64,000 nt of DNA from the NCBI GenBank assembly GCA_034770075.1, contig CM068379.1, positions 17,545,506 to 17,609,505 of the forward strand, in the 5' to 3' direction. A program made the position numbers and the translations under genes. The stretch's first letter is position 1. The number at the start of each line of letters is the position of its first letter. This DNA is from Aralia elata. Its lineage: Eukaryota; Streptophyta; Magnoliopsida; Apiales; Araliaceae. Shown here one piece after another: positions 36,501-47,524 of this stretch. The notes under the pieces are model-generated. The model was not told the DNA's origin. It was given only the letters and a program-made list of their open reading frames with translations, and ran no database searches.

Positions 36501-37095
36501 TTTATTTTCGCAGGCTCTAGCTAGCGCTAACGTCCGAGAGCACCTGTTGGACCATCGCATATGGGAAGTAGCTTAGACGATGCCATGTTCCAGAGGGTTA
36601 TGGCGGCGGTGTCGGAGACGTTTGGTATAGATTCGATATTCCGTCGTTAAGACCTGCCTAGTCGTGCTCGCCTCCACCAACTTGCTCAGGACATTGCAGT
36701 AGGGGCCACCGTCGAGAGTATGAGTATCCCTCTAGAGCAGTTCACCGCGATACGCGACCAAATGGTCCGGATAGTGATTACCCTACTCACGGAGGCTTTT
36801 GGGCCGATGCTGAGTCAGCCCCCGACTATTCAGGTATTCTATATATTTTAAGTTGATTATTTTGCATGTTATTTTATTTTTATTTAGCTGTCTCTTTAAT
36901 TCTCTCGTACGGACTAATGAGTTATATTTTTAATTGTATCAACAGGGTGGCGATGCTGAGCAGGCTAGTGATGGCGAGCAGGCTAGCGATGTAGATCACG
37001 AGCGGGGGGATGATGACGAGATTTTTAGACACCAGAGCAGTGACGTTGACCCCCGCCCGATGATTCTCCTCTTATTTGTGGTATTACTAGCTTAG
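33502..37095 (+). pseudogene. CACTA second gene, Transposase_24-like, multi-exon, with solo LTR in intron 1
   Basis: It starts MARHSGGHRGGGRSES at 33502. Exons I can place by GT/AG and frame: 33502-33589, 35222-35299, 35396-35528, 35618-35929, 36011-36115, from 36205, from about 36514, and 36945-37095. Exon 4 carries WEAMCTHWDVDNFKKKSEQSKKNR-type sequence (about 35797-35880) and exon 5 MVEFWDRAHTPND, hallmarks of plant transposase PF03004. Stops include TAG 35720, TAG 35780 and TGA 36032, each a C-to-T change in a likely CAG or CGA codon. The gene ends Asp/Glu-rich. Intron 1 (33590-35221) contains the solo LTR. The exact exon 1 junction phase is uncertain. Confidence 0.72.
33666..35195 (+). 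repeat. Solo LTR in intron 1 of the CACTA gene
   Basis: Starts TGTTAGGATATAC and ends GGGAAACAACA. Flanks are AACTC on the left and AACTA on the right, a 4/5 candidate target duplication. It holds a TATA box (TATAAAAG, 34548-34555). Upstream of it (33845-34310) is an array of CGTAGAG words in both orientations, the same word as in the Tekay LTR. Its 3' half matches 37991-39152 (for example the shared GAGTGGACTAGGAGTTATTT). Probably Ty1/copia by its ends; no internal region is present. Confidence 0.7.
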
Positions 37096-37573
37096 GTTGA
37101 TGTTTTGTATAACATTTACTTAAATGTCTTGTAAAACATTATATAGTTGCTTGTTTTATGTAAATCATTATAGTTTAGTTTGATTCTTTGTAAATCAATG
37201 TATTTTACTTTAATTTTGTAAATTATTGAAGTTACCTTTATTCTTTGTAGTTTATAGGTTATATCTTTGTAGTTTAGTTTGATTCTTTATAAATCAATGT
37301 ATTTTAGTTTAATTTTGTAAATCATTGAAGTTACTTTGTAGTTTATCACTTATCGTATACATACACGTTATATGTTGATGGAAAAGTAGTTATATATATG
37401 TTGTTCTTCAAAGTAGTTACATTGTATTATTGGTTGATTACGATATATGTTGTTGAAAATGTAGTTATTGGTTGATTATTGTATATGTTGTTGGGATAAA
37501 GTAGGCTACAGGTACAAAAATGGGGTTTAAAACCCTGAAAACTGCAAAAACAAAATAATTATTAAACAAAATT

Positions 37574-37990
37574 CGTATTTTCGTCGGAATAATATAAACC
37601 CGACGGAACTTCCGTCGAAAATAAGGATCTATAATTAATTATTAAAAACTCTATTTTCGACGGAATAACCCTTATTTCCGACAGATATTTCGTCAAAATT
37701 ATGTGTTCTCCCACGAGCAGAGATATGACACGTGTCATGTTTTTACCGACGAAATTAGTCCGTCGGAAATAATTCCGTAGGCAATAGTTTACCTGCGATG
37801 GGCTATCCGTCGGCCATAATTCCGTCGACGATACTTATTTCCAACCGAATTTCTGACGGACTTATTCCCGACGAGCTTTAATCCGATGAAATTGCCGATG
37901 GAATATTCCGTCGGAAATAATCTTACTCCGACGGAATAAGCCTATTTCCGACGAAAAATTTCATTGGAATTAAGCCTTTTTCTTATAGTG
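37574..37990. repeat. CACTA subterminal repeats and right terminal inverted repeat
   Basis: TTCCGACGGAA and its variants (CCGTCGG, TTCCGTCG) recur at least 12 times in ~400 bp in both orientations and stop at the CACTA terminus (37975-37990). In En/Spm elements such subterminal repeats bind the element's TNPA-type protein. The stretch 37096-37573 before it is AT-rich with diverged duplications (TTTGTAAATCATTGAAGTTAC-like) and no gene. Confidence 0.85.
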
Positions 37991-39152
37991 AATCTAAGAT
38001 CGTAAAGTAAAGAAATGATCGCAGAGTGACTCAAGGATCGTAGAGAGCAAATCGTAGAAAACCAATTGCAGAATGTCTCTCAAATCGTAGAGAAAGCTTC
38101 GTAGAGCAGAACATAGAGTTCATATCGTTGAGTGAAGTAAACTCAATACTTTACGGTCTTCATGAAACTCTACGATTGACCAAATCCGTAGAGAAAGTCA
38201 GGACTAATATTGGACTGACAATAAGGAGCGTTGCAAATTAAAGAACTCAAGACATTACCAAATATCCTTGGTTGAAATCGAAGATCAGAGCATGTTTGTG
38301 TCTAACAGCTAGCTTGATGATGTGACAACACCCATGTGGTTGGTGAAGTAGCAGTCGGATGTGACAGGTCAAAGTCGTAAAGTAAGCTGACACAATACTC
38401 CTGAAGGTCAACATCAAGGATCCTTGAGTATTATAGCATTAAATGCTCAACGGGAACCTTACAATGGGAAGGTCTCATGAAGGATTATAAAAGAGTACGA
38501 GGATTCAAATTCAAGTAAGAATCACCAAGTACAAAGCTAAAACTCTAACAAAGCTAAAAGAGACCTACTCTACGAACTTCGAACGACTTGTTCTGCTACT
38601 AAGTACATTAGAAGTTGTGCTCAACCCCGCTTAGTAGCATCTTAAACAACAATATTATTTATTGTGATTCATTGTCTAAGTGATAATATTCCAAGTCTAA
38701 ATGAGTTGAAGAGATATTTGTGATATAGACTAAGTGTCTCAGTCTTAGTGACTAATACTGAGACTTAATGACTCGAAGAAACCTTAGTGGTTCAGTTGTA
38801 ACAGATCTTAGTGATCTATATCCTTAGTGAATTTTCTACTCGTACAGTAGAAGAGTGGACTAGGAGTTATTTGTACTCCGAACCACTTAAAACATCCCGT
38901 GTTATTTACTTTCTGCATTTACTTAATGTTCTATAACTGTTATATTTGTTTGTGACTTACATCCACAAAGAACTAAATTCATAATTGTGATTTCATCATA
39001 TCTTTAAGGGGATTTCAAACTAATATTCCGTTGTGCTTAATTAACATTGATTAATTAATTATCTGGTAATTCATTCTTTAATCAAGTAAAAAATTTTAAA
39101 GAATCTATTCAACCACTCTTTTAGATCTCTTTTGTGCCTTTGGGAAATAACA
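37991..39152 (+). repeat. 3' part of a second LTR of the 33666-35195 family
   Basis: Begins directly at the CACTA terminus and ends TTTGGGAAATAACA at 39152. It shares the TATA box (TATAAAAG, 38486-38493), the stretch around AGTGGACTAGGAGTTATTTG (38852) and the CGTAGAG words (38038-38195) with the solo LTR. The CACTA element was inserted into this LTR, so its 5' part should lie left of the window. Confidence 0.72.
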
Positions 39153-39221
39153 ATATATATGTTGTTGGTTCATAAATATTTATGATATTATAATGTAAGT
39201 AGTGCTTAATTGCTATACTTA

Positions 39222-39625
39222 GCGCCTGTTCGGGGATGACTTATTTTAAAATAACTTATAAGTTAAATTTTAAATTGACTTATAAGTCATTTTAAGTGGT
39301 GACTTATAAATAAAAATGTTTGACACTATTTTGACTTATAAGTCAGAAATTAAGTTAAAATAAAATACAAAAGTGTTTGTCTAAAATAACTTATAAGTTA
39401 AAATAAAATGTAAAAATTACTAAAATAAAGGTAAAAGAGTCCTTTAAATTAGGTCAAACTAACTTATTTTAAATGACTTATAAGTTAGTTTTTGATATGT
39501 AAGAAAATGTTACTTCTCAAAAATTATTTATAAGTTAAAAAATAAGTTACAACAAACTATTTGAATAGTAAAAAATATTTTATAAGTTAATTTGATCAAT
39601 TTATAAGTTGTGGCCGAATATGCCC
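39222..39625. mobile_element. Harbinger-like MITE rich in ACTTATAAGT palindromes
   Basis: Flanked by TTA on both sides (39219-39221 and 39626-39628). Ends are GCGCCTGTTCGG and, inverted, GGGCATATTCGG (9 of 12 matching). The interior is repeated ACTTATAAGTY palindromes, so a single strand would fold extensively. The 3-bp TTA duplication suggests the PIF/Harbinger superfamily. It has no coding capacity. Confidence 0.6.
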
Positions 39626-39779
39626 TTAATTGATGCCAAAAGTCTTTAGTAACAAAGTTGATTATTTGTTTTGGTCATGACTGTTTTGACTTTTAATTGT
39701 TTGTCAAAGTAACTGAGTTTAAATTTACTATGTATAGAATAACTCAAGCAACAATAATAATGATATTTTTTTTTTGAAG

Positions 39780-40507
39780 TCATGCACATGCGGCATGCCA
39801 CAATAATTAGTGTGATAGTGGATCAGATAAGTTAACATTTTCTAAATATATTAATTTTTTCACGATATATATTTTTGTGAAATTTTACTCATTTTACAAA
39901 AAAGAATAATTATTTCTTGAATATATTATTTTTTCTAAATATTTATTTTTTCAATTTTTTTTAATTATTTTCTTAATTTACTAATCATTCTAGATATATA
40001 TTTTTGTGTAATTTTACTCATTTTTCAACAAATTAATTATGTTCTTAATATATTAATCTTTATGAATATATTAATTTTTTTCTAAATTTTTTTACTCCTT
40101 TTCAAAGAAGAAAACAATTATTTTATGAAAATTAAAATTTTTCCCTAAAGTAATAATTAATTTTCACATTTTTAGCTATTTTTCATATTTTGAATTAGTA
40201 TTTTTTTACTGTTTTGACGTTTTCGTCCCTTCTAAAGTTGTACATCTGGAGCAACACGCCTCAATTTAAGAAAATTGAATATTTTGGTTCAAAAAATAAA
40301 ATTAACACAAATCAAGCACTTTAGAAAACTCCAATTGACGAAAAATAAATTTTAAAAACAATTGTAACATTGCATGATAAGAATAGAAGTGTTATTTAGC
40401 CAATAAAAATTCTCGTCAGTTAAGGTTTTTATTAATTTTTTAAAAAAAAATATTATTAAAATCTCATAAAAATGTATATTGAGAAACGAATTAATTTGTT
40501 TGAATAT

Positions 40508-40538
<31 letters not shown>

Positions 40539-40880
40539 TATGAAATTTACTCATTTTTGAAAATTAATTATTTTCTTACATTTTAATTTTTTTTTCTTAT
40601 GAAGACAATAATTAATTTTCTAATTTTTTAGTTATTTTTTGAAATTTGAATTAGTTTTCTTTGTAGTTGCTTTGTGCTTGAATTGATGTTTTTGCCCCTA
40701 CTGTATACCGAGCATTTGCTTCAATTTGAGGAAAATTGAGTAAAATTTGGTCCAAGGAACACATTTGTCAAAAACAACCACTTAGAGCACCCAATTGAGG
40801 CAAAGTGAACTTTAAGGATGATTGTGGTATCGTGTGACAATTTGGAGAGATAAAAGTGTCATTCAGACGTATTTTACGTA
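39780..40880. repeat. AT-rich diverged direct duplication
   Basis: About 39940-40420 and 40520-40870 share the same order of landmarks: an AT-rich lead with ATTTACTCATTTTT, then TTGACGTTTTCGTCCC versus TTGATGTTTTTGCCCC, then CAATTTAAGAAAATTGA versus CAATTTGAGGAAAATTGA, then ATTGTAACATTGCATGATAA versus ATTGTGGTATCGTGTGACAA. An (AT)n stretch (40505-40540) separates them. It is an old duplication or two copies of an unrecognised repeat. I see no gene. Confidence 0.5.
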
Positions 40881-41109
40881 TAAGTTTTGTTGTAAAATTT
40901 GAATATTTGAAGAATCGTAGAGAAGACCTACTAAGAGATTAGCAGTATACAAATGAACACATGGTTTGGACCAAGATCATAATGATTTAACAAGCTAGAC
41001 TACGTTGAGAATAAGATTGCAAATCTCATGAACGTAAAGCCAGATCGTAAATCTTAAGATCAATATAGAGCTAGATTGTAGAGCTAAAAAACATAATCGT
41101 GATCGTAGG
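40881..41109. other. Spacer with scattered CGTAGAG/CGTAAA words
   Basis: Contains AATCGTAGAGAAG (40914), AGATCGTAAATC (41043), TTGTAGAGC (41078) and GATCGTAGG (41101), resembling the LTR array words. It could be a remnant of another LTR of that family. It has no gene. Confidence 0.3.
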
Positions 41110-41381
41110 CGTCGGTTGGGATCGGACCCTTCCTGCTCAGTGTGTGGTTTTGCGAATGAAACTGTGTTTCAGGCTCTAATTGCTTGCCCAGCTGCGGTTG
41201 CATCGTGGCTCGCAAGTCCCCTTGGTTTTCGCTGTGGTCAGTTGGATAATGGCACGTTTGCGGAGTGGTTTGCTAGTTTAAAACCGAATTTGGACGAGGA
41301 GCAGTTATGTCTGGTGGCAATGGCAGGGCCGTTCCTGAGCACGGGCGGGAGGGTCGACCGCTCTAGCCCCCGATCAGGACC

Positions 41382-41424
<43 letters not shown>

Positions 41425-42359
41425 TATATATATATATATGTGTAAAATTAAAAATATAAATATTTAATGATATATGTATACAAAAGTAATTTTTAAAACT
41501 CAATAAATTTTTAAGAACTTAATTAGGCCAATTCTAATATAGTGTTGAAGTTCAAATTATTATGTTTTAAACCACGGAAAGACACTTTTTTTTATACAGC
41601 TTGTATTTTTTATTTATTTATTTTTACTTTTTTTAGTGAAGACCGTTTCGAAAAAAGAGTCTCGTTACCAAAATCTCATGAACAACCCTGGACAATGGTA
41701 ACTTGGAGTATATTGGAACAACCGGAATGCTGTCGCCCATGGGGATGCAGCTACTCATCCGGAGATTGGAGTAGCAAGAAGTTTGTGTTTTTTCTCGGAT
41801 TTTAAAGCTGTCCCGTTTAGCATTACAATCTCAGGTGGTTGCTGTTGAAAGGGGAGAGAATCCTCGTTGGGAGAAACCGCGGGTATCGGTTGTCAAGGTA
41901 AACTGTGATGCGTCAATTAAGGGGAATTATTTTGTTGGTATTGGGTTTGTATTACGTGATAGCTCAAGGACAGTTCTTGGGGGCCTGGGGCTGGAATATT
42001 TTCAAGGAAATTTGGAGGTGGGAATGTGCGGAAGCGGTAGGTGTGAGACAAGCACTTAGTTTTATTAAAGAGTTTGGATATTTGAGAACTATTGTAGAGA
42101 GTGATAATAGTAGGGTTATTGATGGCTTATCTAATGGGAGAATTGATAGTTGATATCTAAATGATATTATTAAGAATTGTTGCTTGTTAGTTAGTGATTT
42201 TGAGGAAGTTGTGTTTAAACACGCCAGGCGAACATAAAATAGAGTTGCACACAGTTTTGCGGAACTAGCCCAATGTATGAATTTTCAAGTTTCTTTTTTT
42301 TGGATGGATGAAATTCATTTTAGTATCCATCCTTTAGTTGTATCTAACAATTTGAATTA
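41110..42359 (+). pseudogene. LINE-type 3' end: zf-RVT and RNase H remnant
   Basis: 41116-41323 encodes CSVCGFANETVFQALIACPA, the zinc-binding region after plant LINE reverse transcriptase (zf-RVT). After a hAT MITE, the frame resumes at 41699 (VTWSI, HGDAATHPE) and enters an RNase H-like domain (VVKVNCDASIKGN at ~41895, GIGFVLRDSS, then after a shift near 41995 AEAVGVRQALSF, VESDNSRVIDGL, and RVAHSFAELAQC at ~42240). Frameshifts and stops make it inactive. An AATAAAA at 42358 follows the end. It may instead be a host RNase H-like gene derived from a LINE; the decay argues against function. Confidence 0.72.
41324..41690. mobile_element. hAT-type MITE with 8-bp target duplication
   Basis: Termini CAGGGCCGTTCCTGAG and, inverted, CAGGGTTGTTCATGAG (13 of 16 match). 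Flanks are GGCAATGG (41316-41323) and GACAATGG (41691-41698), 7 of 8 matching. Removing the insert rejoins the LINE frame (CLVAM followed by VTWSI), which independently confirms the borders. It holds an (AT)n microsatellite (about 41385-41440). Confidence 0.82.
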
Positions 42360-42748
42360 ATAAAATCCTCAATCCTTTGATTGATTTTCTCCAAAAATAA
42401 AAAGACTTAGAAGAGAAGAAATCTAAGTAAAAGATTGAAAAATATGACATTTGGAGATCAAGTCGACTATAATCTAAGTCAATGTCTAACTAATCAGATC
42501 TTTCAATATAAGGATAACATATTGACATGTTTCATTTATACAGCTGTTTAGCAACTATGATAGTTAGGTAAAAAGAAGAATGCACGCATGTGTCATTCAA
42601 TGGGTAAAAAAGATTGCCAACGAAAAGATATATAAGAACAACACGGGTAATGGTTGTAACAAGGAAGATAGTATACTAATAGGTAATCTGTTAGGTTTTT
42701 GGGGAATAGATAGAATATATTACCAATTCTCTCACTTTAAACTTCCGA
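42360..42748. other. Non-coding spacer, nothing recognised
   Basis: AT-rich with no supported gene or repeat. Short frames such as 42580-42828 run into the next element and are not conserved in any way I can see. CTGTTAGGTTTTTG at 42688 recurs beyond that element at 43256, hinting at an older duplicated sequence around it. Confidence 0.4.
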
Positions 42749-43209
42749 GCAATGTTTTCAGACCCGGATCGGTTATCAAATTGAAAAAGTTATCGGATGG
42801 ATGGGTCACTGATTCAACTAGTGGTTGAACTGTTATTGAACCGGTGACATCATAAATATATAAAAATATATATAATTAGTAATTAATAAAATTTTAAAAA
42901 ATCTCATTTTTTATGAACTAAAACATAATAAAGTTGAGTTACAATATTACTAAAAGTGATTAATTTTAATATTAAAAAAAAATTGGTACAAAAAAAATAT
43001 TAAAAAATAATAAAAAACCGGTTCACCGGGTCAACTTAACCGGTTTTACCGGTCGAACCAGTCGAACCACTGGTTCGACCGGTGGTCAATCGGTTCAATA
43101 CGGCTTTTGACCAAACTGGTTCAACCGGACCAAATCGGACCGGCCATAGAACCGATTCCCGGTTCAATTGGTTGAACCGACCGGTCCGAGCCGAGTCTGA
43201 AAACAGTGC
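42749..43209. mobile_element. Non-autonomous TIR element with ACCGGTT-rich arms
   Basis: Ends GCAATGTTTTCAGACCCGG (42749-42767) and, inverted, GCACTGTTTTCAGACTCGG (43191-43209) are near-identical. The right third is packed with CCGGTTCAACCGG-type words, many self-complementary, around an A/T-rich core. I find no clear target duplication, so the superfamily is left open. There is no coding capacity; 43036-43302 on the minus strand is a shadow of the repeats. Confidence 0.65.
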
Positions 43210-43839
43210 CTCCAAGTACTGATAAGTAAATACGATGGACCCTAATTGGTGATCTGTTAGGTTTTTGCGAAAATGATGACATGACACAACTCTTTCTGGC
43301 AAAAATTAGGCTGAAATATCGGATTTGGGTGTGTATTGGTAATTACTTAACATTACTTGATATCCATATCGAGCGAATTGGTACTTTAAGAGCTCAATTA
43401 TAAAATGAATGGAACTTCGGGAATTAAAGTGATATTAGTACTAAATAATATATTAATATGTCGTAAACTTTCTTGTGCAGGTCAATTGGATACATTGTCG
43501 GTTTTACGGATAGATCATAGGAGTTTAGGACATTATACTTATATATTGGTGTTGCATGTTATTAACTTATTGAAGTTGAGGGCTTTTTTTTTGATATTTA
43601 AATCCAAGTGGTTCTAGGAGTAAAGTTTTGAGGCTGAAAGTTCATAATAAGTGCCTACCATCTAAATCTCATGAAATCAAAAATATAGTCCAAGTACTGG
43701 TTCTGATTTAGGCTTTTAAGGTTCAAGATTTGGTCGGTCTCTTTTCAATATTTATATTGGTTTGACCAATTCATTTATTTGTTTCGAGTAGTGGTAAATA
43801 AAAAAGTAAGAAATGAAGTTATCATGTGATGATGTACTA
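43210..43839. other. Non-coding spacer, nothing recognised
   Basis: No supported gene. The frame 43405-43617 is short, has no motif I know and lies in AT-rich DNA. Confidence 0.4.
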
Positions 43840-45988
43840 TCTATATACATATATAATAAGATAAAATTAAATTTTTTTGTACTTTGATATGAGATTATAA
43901 TTTAATTGTTACTAAAATACTTTAATTTTTTTTGATTTTATTTTATTAACTACTACTAAAATACATTTTAAACCTAAAATTTAATTAGAATTAAAACATT
44001 ATTTATGATCCTAAAAAATTTTAGAGTACATTACTAACTTATTATTTTATAATAATTTTATTTCTTATAGAAGTACTTTACTAATATTGATTGTCGTGAG
44101 CCTAAATTAAAACACTTACGGATCATTGTTAAATATATAATTAGTACTGCTTATATATTTAACAATGATATATCATATAACAAATTATTCTCCTCCTAAT
44201 TTTATTTTATTAACTACTACCAAAATATTTTTTAAATCTAAAATTTAACTAGAACCAAAAGAATATTTATGATCTTGAAAAACTTTAGAATAACTTATTA
44301 TTTTATTATTTTGGAGTAATTTGAATTAGTATTTATAACACAAACGACAAAATTATTATAATACACCTTATAAAGAGATTAACTTATAAAAAGACATAAT
44401 GATAGTGTTTTATGAGTGCTTGGTATTTTAGTTTTTTTTAAAAGGCAAAACACAAATTTATTTTATAAATAACATTATTTTTAATAATTTATTTGTTTTA
44501 TATATGATGTTTATAAAAAAAACTAAATTCCACAAATTAACTTACTATTGGTATTAGAATGATTACAATATTTGCTTAAAAAATTAAATAAATACAAACC
44601 ACATACAATTGTCTACTATAATTAATATTATATTATTTTATGAACAATTTTATTATTTATAAAATTCCTTTAGCTCATTAATCATACCTTTTCGATCAAA
44701 GTTTGTAAATATTGTCATAACAATAGTAAGTTAATTTGTGAAATTTTAAAAAACATTTCATAATCATTAAATATAAAATGAATAAGAAATTAAAAATTAT
44801 GCTATTTGAAAAACAAATCCATGCTTCACACTTAGATTTTTAGTTTTTGGTATGGACTTAGAATTTAACTACTACTAAAACACTTTTTAAAGTCTCCCTA
44901 AATTTATTTTAAAACAATCTAAATAACTAGTAATAAAACTCAAACGTAATAGAACTCACTTATATATATTCCATGAAGATTTGGTTGATTCCTGTAATTG
45001 TCTTCCAACCCCAAAAGAATATGATCATGACGTAACAGTATAAGATTTTAATAATAAATAATAAAATAATAAAATAAAACTAAGTTATACGTAATTAGTA
45101 AGTTAAATTGTGAAATTAATAATTAAACGTTAGTGTTAGAGAACCAAAATTCTTTTTATGGTTCTACAAACTTTAATGTTAGCTTATTATTCTACAATAA
45201 TTTTATTCTATAGTTCTTTAATTAATTAGTCATACAATAAATTTTAACTTCAAAAACACGTTTAAAATTTTACTTTACTCAACTTTAGACTCTAAATAAC
45301 TAAATATTAAAAATATAAGAAAAATATTATGATTACATAATAACTAATATAGGAGAAATTTAGATAACTAATGTTAAAAATAATTATGACTTACATATTG
45401 TGATTAAACTTTAATTAATTTTAAAACTAAAAGTCATAATAGTAACTTATTATTCTATAATAATTTTATTCCTAAATAACTATATTTTAAAAATATAGAA
45501 AAAATATTATGAGAAAATAATAATTAATATTAAAAAGTGTAATATATATTACAAAATATATTAATAATTAAACTTTAATTGTTAATTTTATTTCAGATAG
45601 GAGATCTTTGGTTAATCATTGTTAGAAAAAAATCTCACTTATATAGTTATTAAAATTTAAGTTACCATTAAAAACAAAAAACCTATATGGTAACTTATTA
45701 ATGTACAACAATTTTATGTCAAAATATTGAATATGAAAACTAAATATTAAATTTAAAAACTATATAAATTGTATTAAATATAAAACAACAAAAAAATAAA
45801 CATATTACTAACATTGAATTGCAATTCTTTGATAATTGTTTGTTTGAACAAAATTTGTAGTCATTTTATAATAAGTTAAATTAAAATTGAAAAAAATATT
45901 TTATAATCATTATATATAGAATAAATAAGGAATTAAAAATAATTTATTTTAAAAATAAACCAGTGTTTTGCATTGGACACTTAACTAG
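43840..45988 (+). mobile_element. Non-autonomous Helitron candidate
   Basis: Starts TCTATATACATATATAATAAG after an A, the usual plant Helitron 5' form. It ends TTAACTAG before a T, preceded by a hairpin AGTGT-(10 nt)-ACACT at 45962-45981, three bases before CTAG. The interior is very AT-rich with diverged internal copies (about 43905-44060 versus 44195-44330). A second degenerate 3' end near 44754-44844 resembles 45895-45988, suggesting a tandem or nested copy. No helicase or Rep frame is present. Confidence 0.6.
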
Positions 45989-46423
45989 TTATTATAGATT
46001 TTTATTTTTAAAAAAATTGAGATGGGGACTTAATTAGTTACCTATACTAATGTTGATAATTAGTCCTAAGCATTAATGTCATTTTCTTATATTTTTTGAT
46101 CAAACAGTTTAAAAGACTGAAATATTTTAAAACTATACTCTGTTACAAAAGATGAAAGAATTTTAATAAAAGTACTGAAATTGTAATTCTTTCAACAAAA
46201 TAACAGATATTTAGAAAAAAGGACCAATCGTAGCAATAATGCTAGTAGACACCATATAAACTCCACAATTACAGTCATATCCCCAAAATATAATAAAATA
46301 CGCAGATCTAGACCGTTCTTGAATACGGACAACGGAAGAACAAGTCGTCATGATAGCGTCATATCCAAAACTGAATAATTTATCATAAACAATTCATATA
46401 CCGGAAAAAGTCTCACGAACGAA
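45989..46423. other. Non-coding spacer, nothing recognised
   Basis: AT-rich. No gene, repeat or RNA that I can support. Confidence 0.4.
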
Positions 46424-46620
46424 AAAAATCTCTCAAATGAAGAAAACAAAATCTCCCAAACGGAGAAAATAAAATCTCCTAATGACAATAAAATCTTCTC
46501 ACAAAAAAGAAAGAAATCAGTAATCTCATGGAGAAAACAAGCCCCGCAAAAGAGGAAAACAAACTCCACAAAATGGAGAATAATTTATTAGATGAAAATA
46601 AGAGATATCTAGGGGAGAGT
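46424..46620. repeat. Short imperfect hairpin units CTCC..GGAG
   Basis: Repeated units of the form AAAATCTCCCAAACGGAGA occur at about 46427, 46449, 46473, 46524 and 46563, each able to form a 4-5 bp stem (CTCC with GGAG) around 4-6 nt. A further GGAG/CTCC pair occurs at 46613-46645. Period is roughly 22-26 bp and irregular. It looks like a decayed minisatellite or part of an LTR leader; I do not recognise the family. Confidence 0.45.
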
Positions 46621-47506
46621 ATCTCCAAAAGGAGAACCCTCCCTTAAATCTAATAAGATGGAGGCTAGAGTTCTTGACTAGAGAGAAAAGAAAAAAGAGA
46701 GGTCATTTTATTACATTTCGTTTACACTTATAATGTCATGCTAATAAGATTACAGTAACTCAAATAACTAATTCAAACAAAATTATGATTATGGAGCAGC
46801 TACAATATTTCACATGATTATTTATTGGTTAATTATTACTGGCTCCATATTCCAAAATTATCGATACATTTTGACCCTTTTTTCCCTTCTAATTTTTATG
46901 TAGCGAAATTGTATGATCCATCCCACATCAAAGTCTGACCCAATAAACATGTTGGATCACCTCCTTATCTAAAAGGTTAACCTATTAGGTTTAGATTTCA
47001 CCATACTTATTAACTCATCTACATTTTTGAATTTATCCGATGTGAGATTCATGTGAGATATCCTAACATTTTAAATTCTAAAATTCAAAATCAATTCAAA
47101 AACTTAAGTTTCAGTACAAACAATTCCAATTGGTACTTTATAAAGTAGCTAAAAAATACAACTAATATTTTTATATTTGGGAATGGTTATTTTTAAAGTT
47201 ATTATTATTGTCTCCGCCTCCATATGCTTACGTCGTTTTTCTGGTAAACTTAACTTCCATTGCCATTATAAAATTAATTAGTGGAACCCCCAGGAATGAC
47301 TTTTGATACAAGTAAACAAACAAAATTTAAAGGTTTTTCTAATGGGACTCTTAATAATTAGCGCCTAAAGGTAAGGGAATTGCAAAAATTCCACAATTAG
47401 CTAGTTTTATTTTCCACAACACGCGCCATAGATGTATTATTTTCAACTTCAAGGGCCTACAACAATTTAAATTTATGTTCATTTACCATATACTAAATTG
47501 ATAATA
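46621..47506. other. Non-coding spacer
   Basis: No supported gene. 46920-47075 has the look of a repeat leader (CCCACATCAAAG and CCGATGTGAGATTC words) but I cannot define borders. Confidence 0.35.
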
Positions 47507-47524
47507 TGTGTAAAACACGGGCTA
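47507..47524 (+). mobile_element. Second Helitron-like 3' terminus
   Basis: GTGT-AAA-ACAC hairpin followed by GGGCTAG and T (47507-47525), close to the common plant Helitron 3' form. The 5' end is not identified, so this may be a fragment. Confidence 0.4.

Larger units (their letters stand above)
29587..37990 (+). mobile_element. CACTA (En/Spm) DNA transposon, autonomous type, decayed; 5' end lost
   Basis: The right terminus is CTTTTTCTTATAGTG at 37990, the inverse of CACTATAAGAAAAAG, preceded by ~420 bp of subterminal repeats. It contains a TNP2-like gene and a Transposase_24-like gene on the same strand. The left terminus is not in the window because the Tekay element is inserted at 29586/29587. 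A solo LTR interrupts the second gene. Confidence 0.88.

Noticed and set aside
41116..42359. Functional host RNase H-like gene
   Set aside because: Zinc region plus RNase H order is that of a LINE 3' end, and it is broken by a MITE, a frameshift and stops.
43036..43302. 88-aa frame rich in TGRTSGSTGSTG
   Set aside because: Translation of the CCGGTT repeats of the TIR element.
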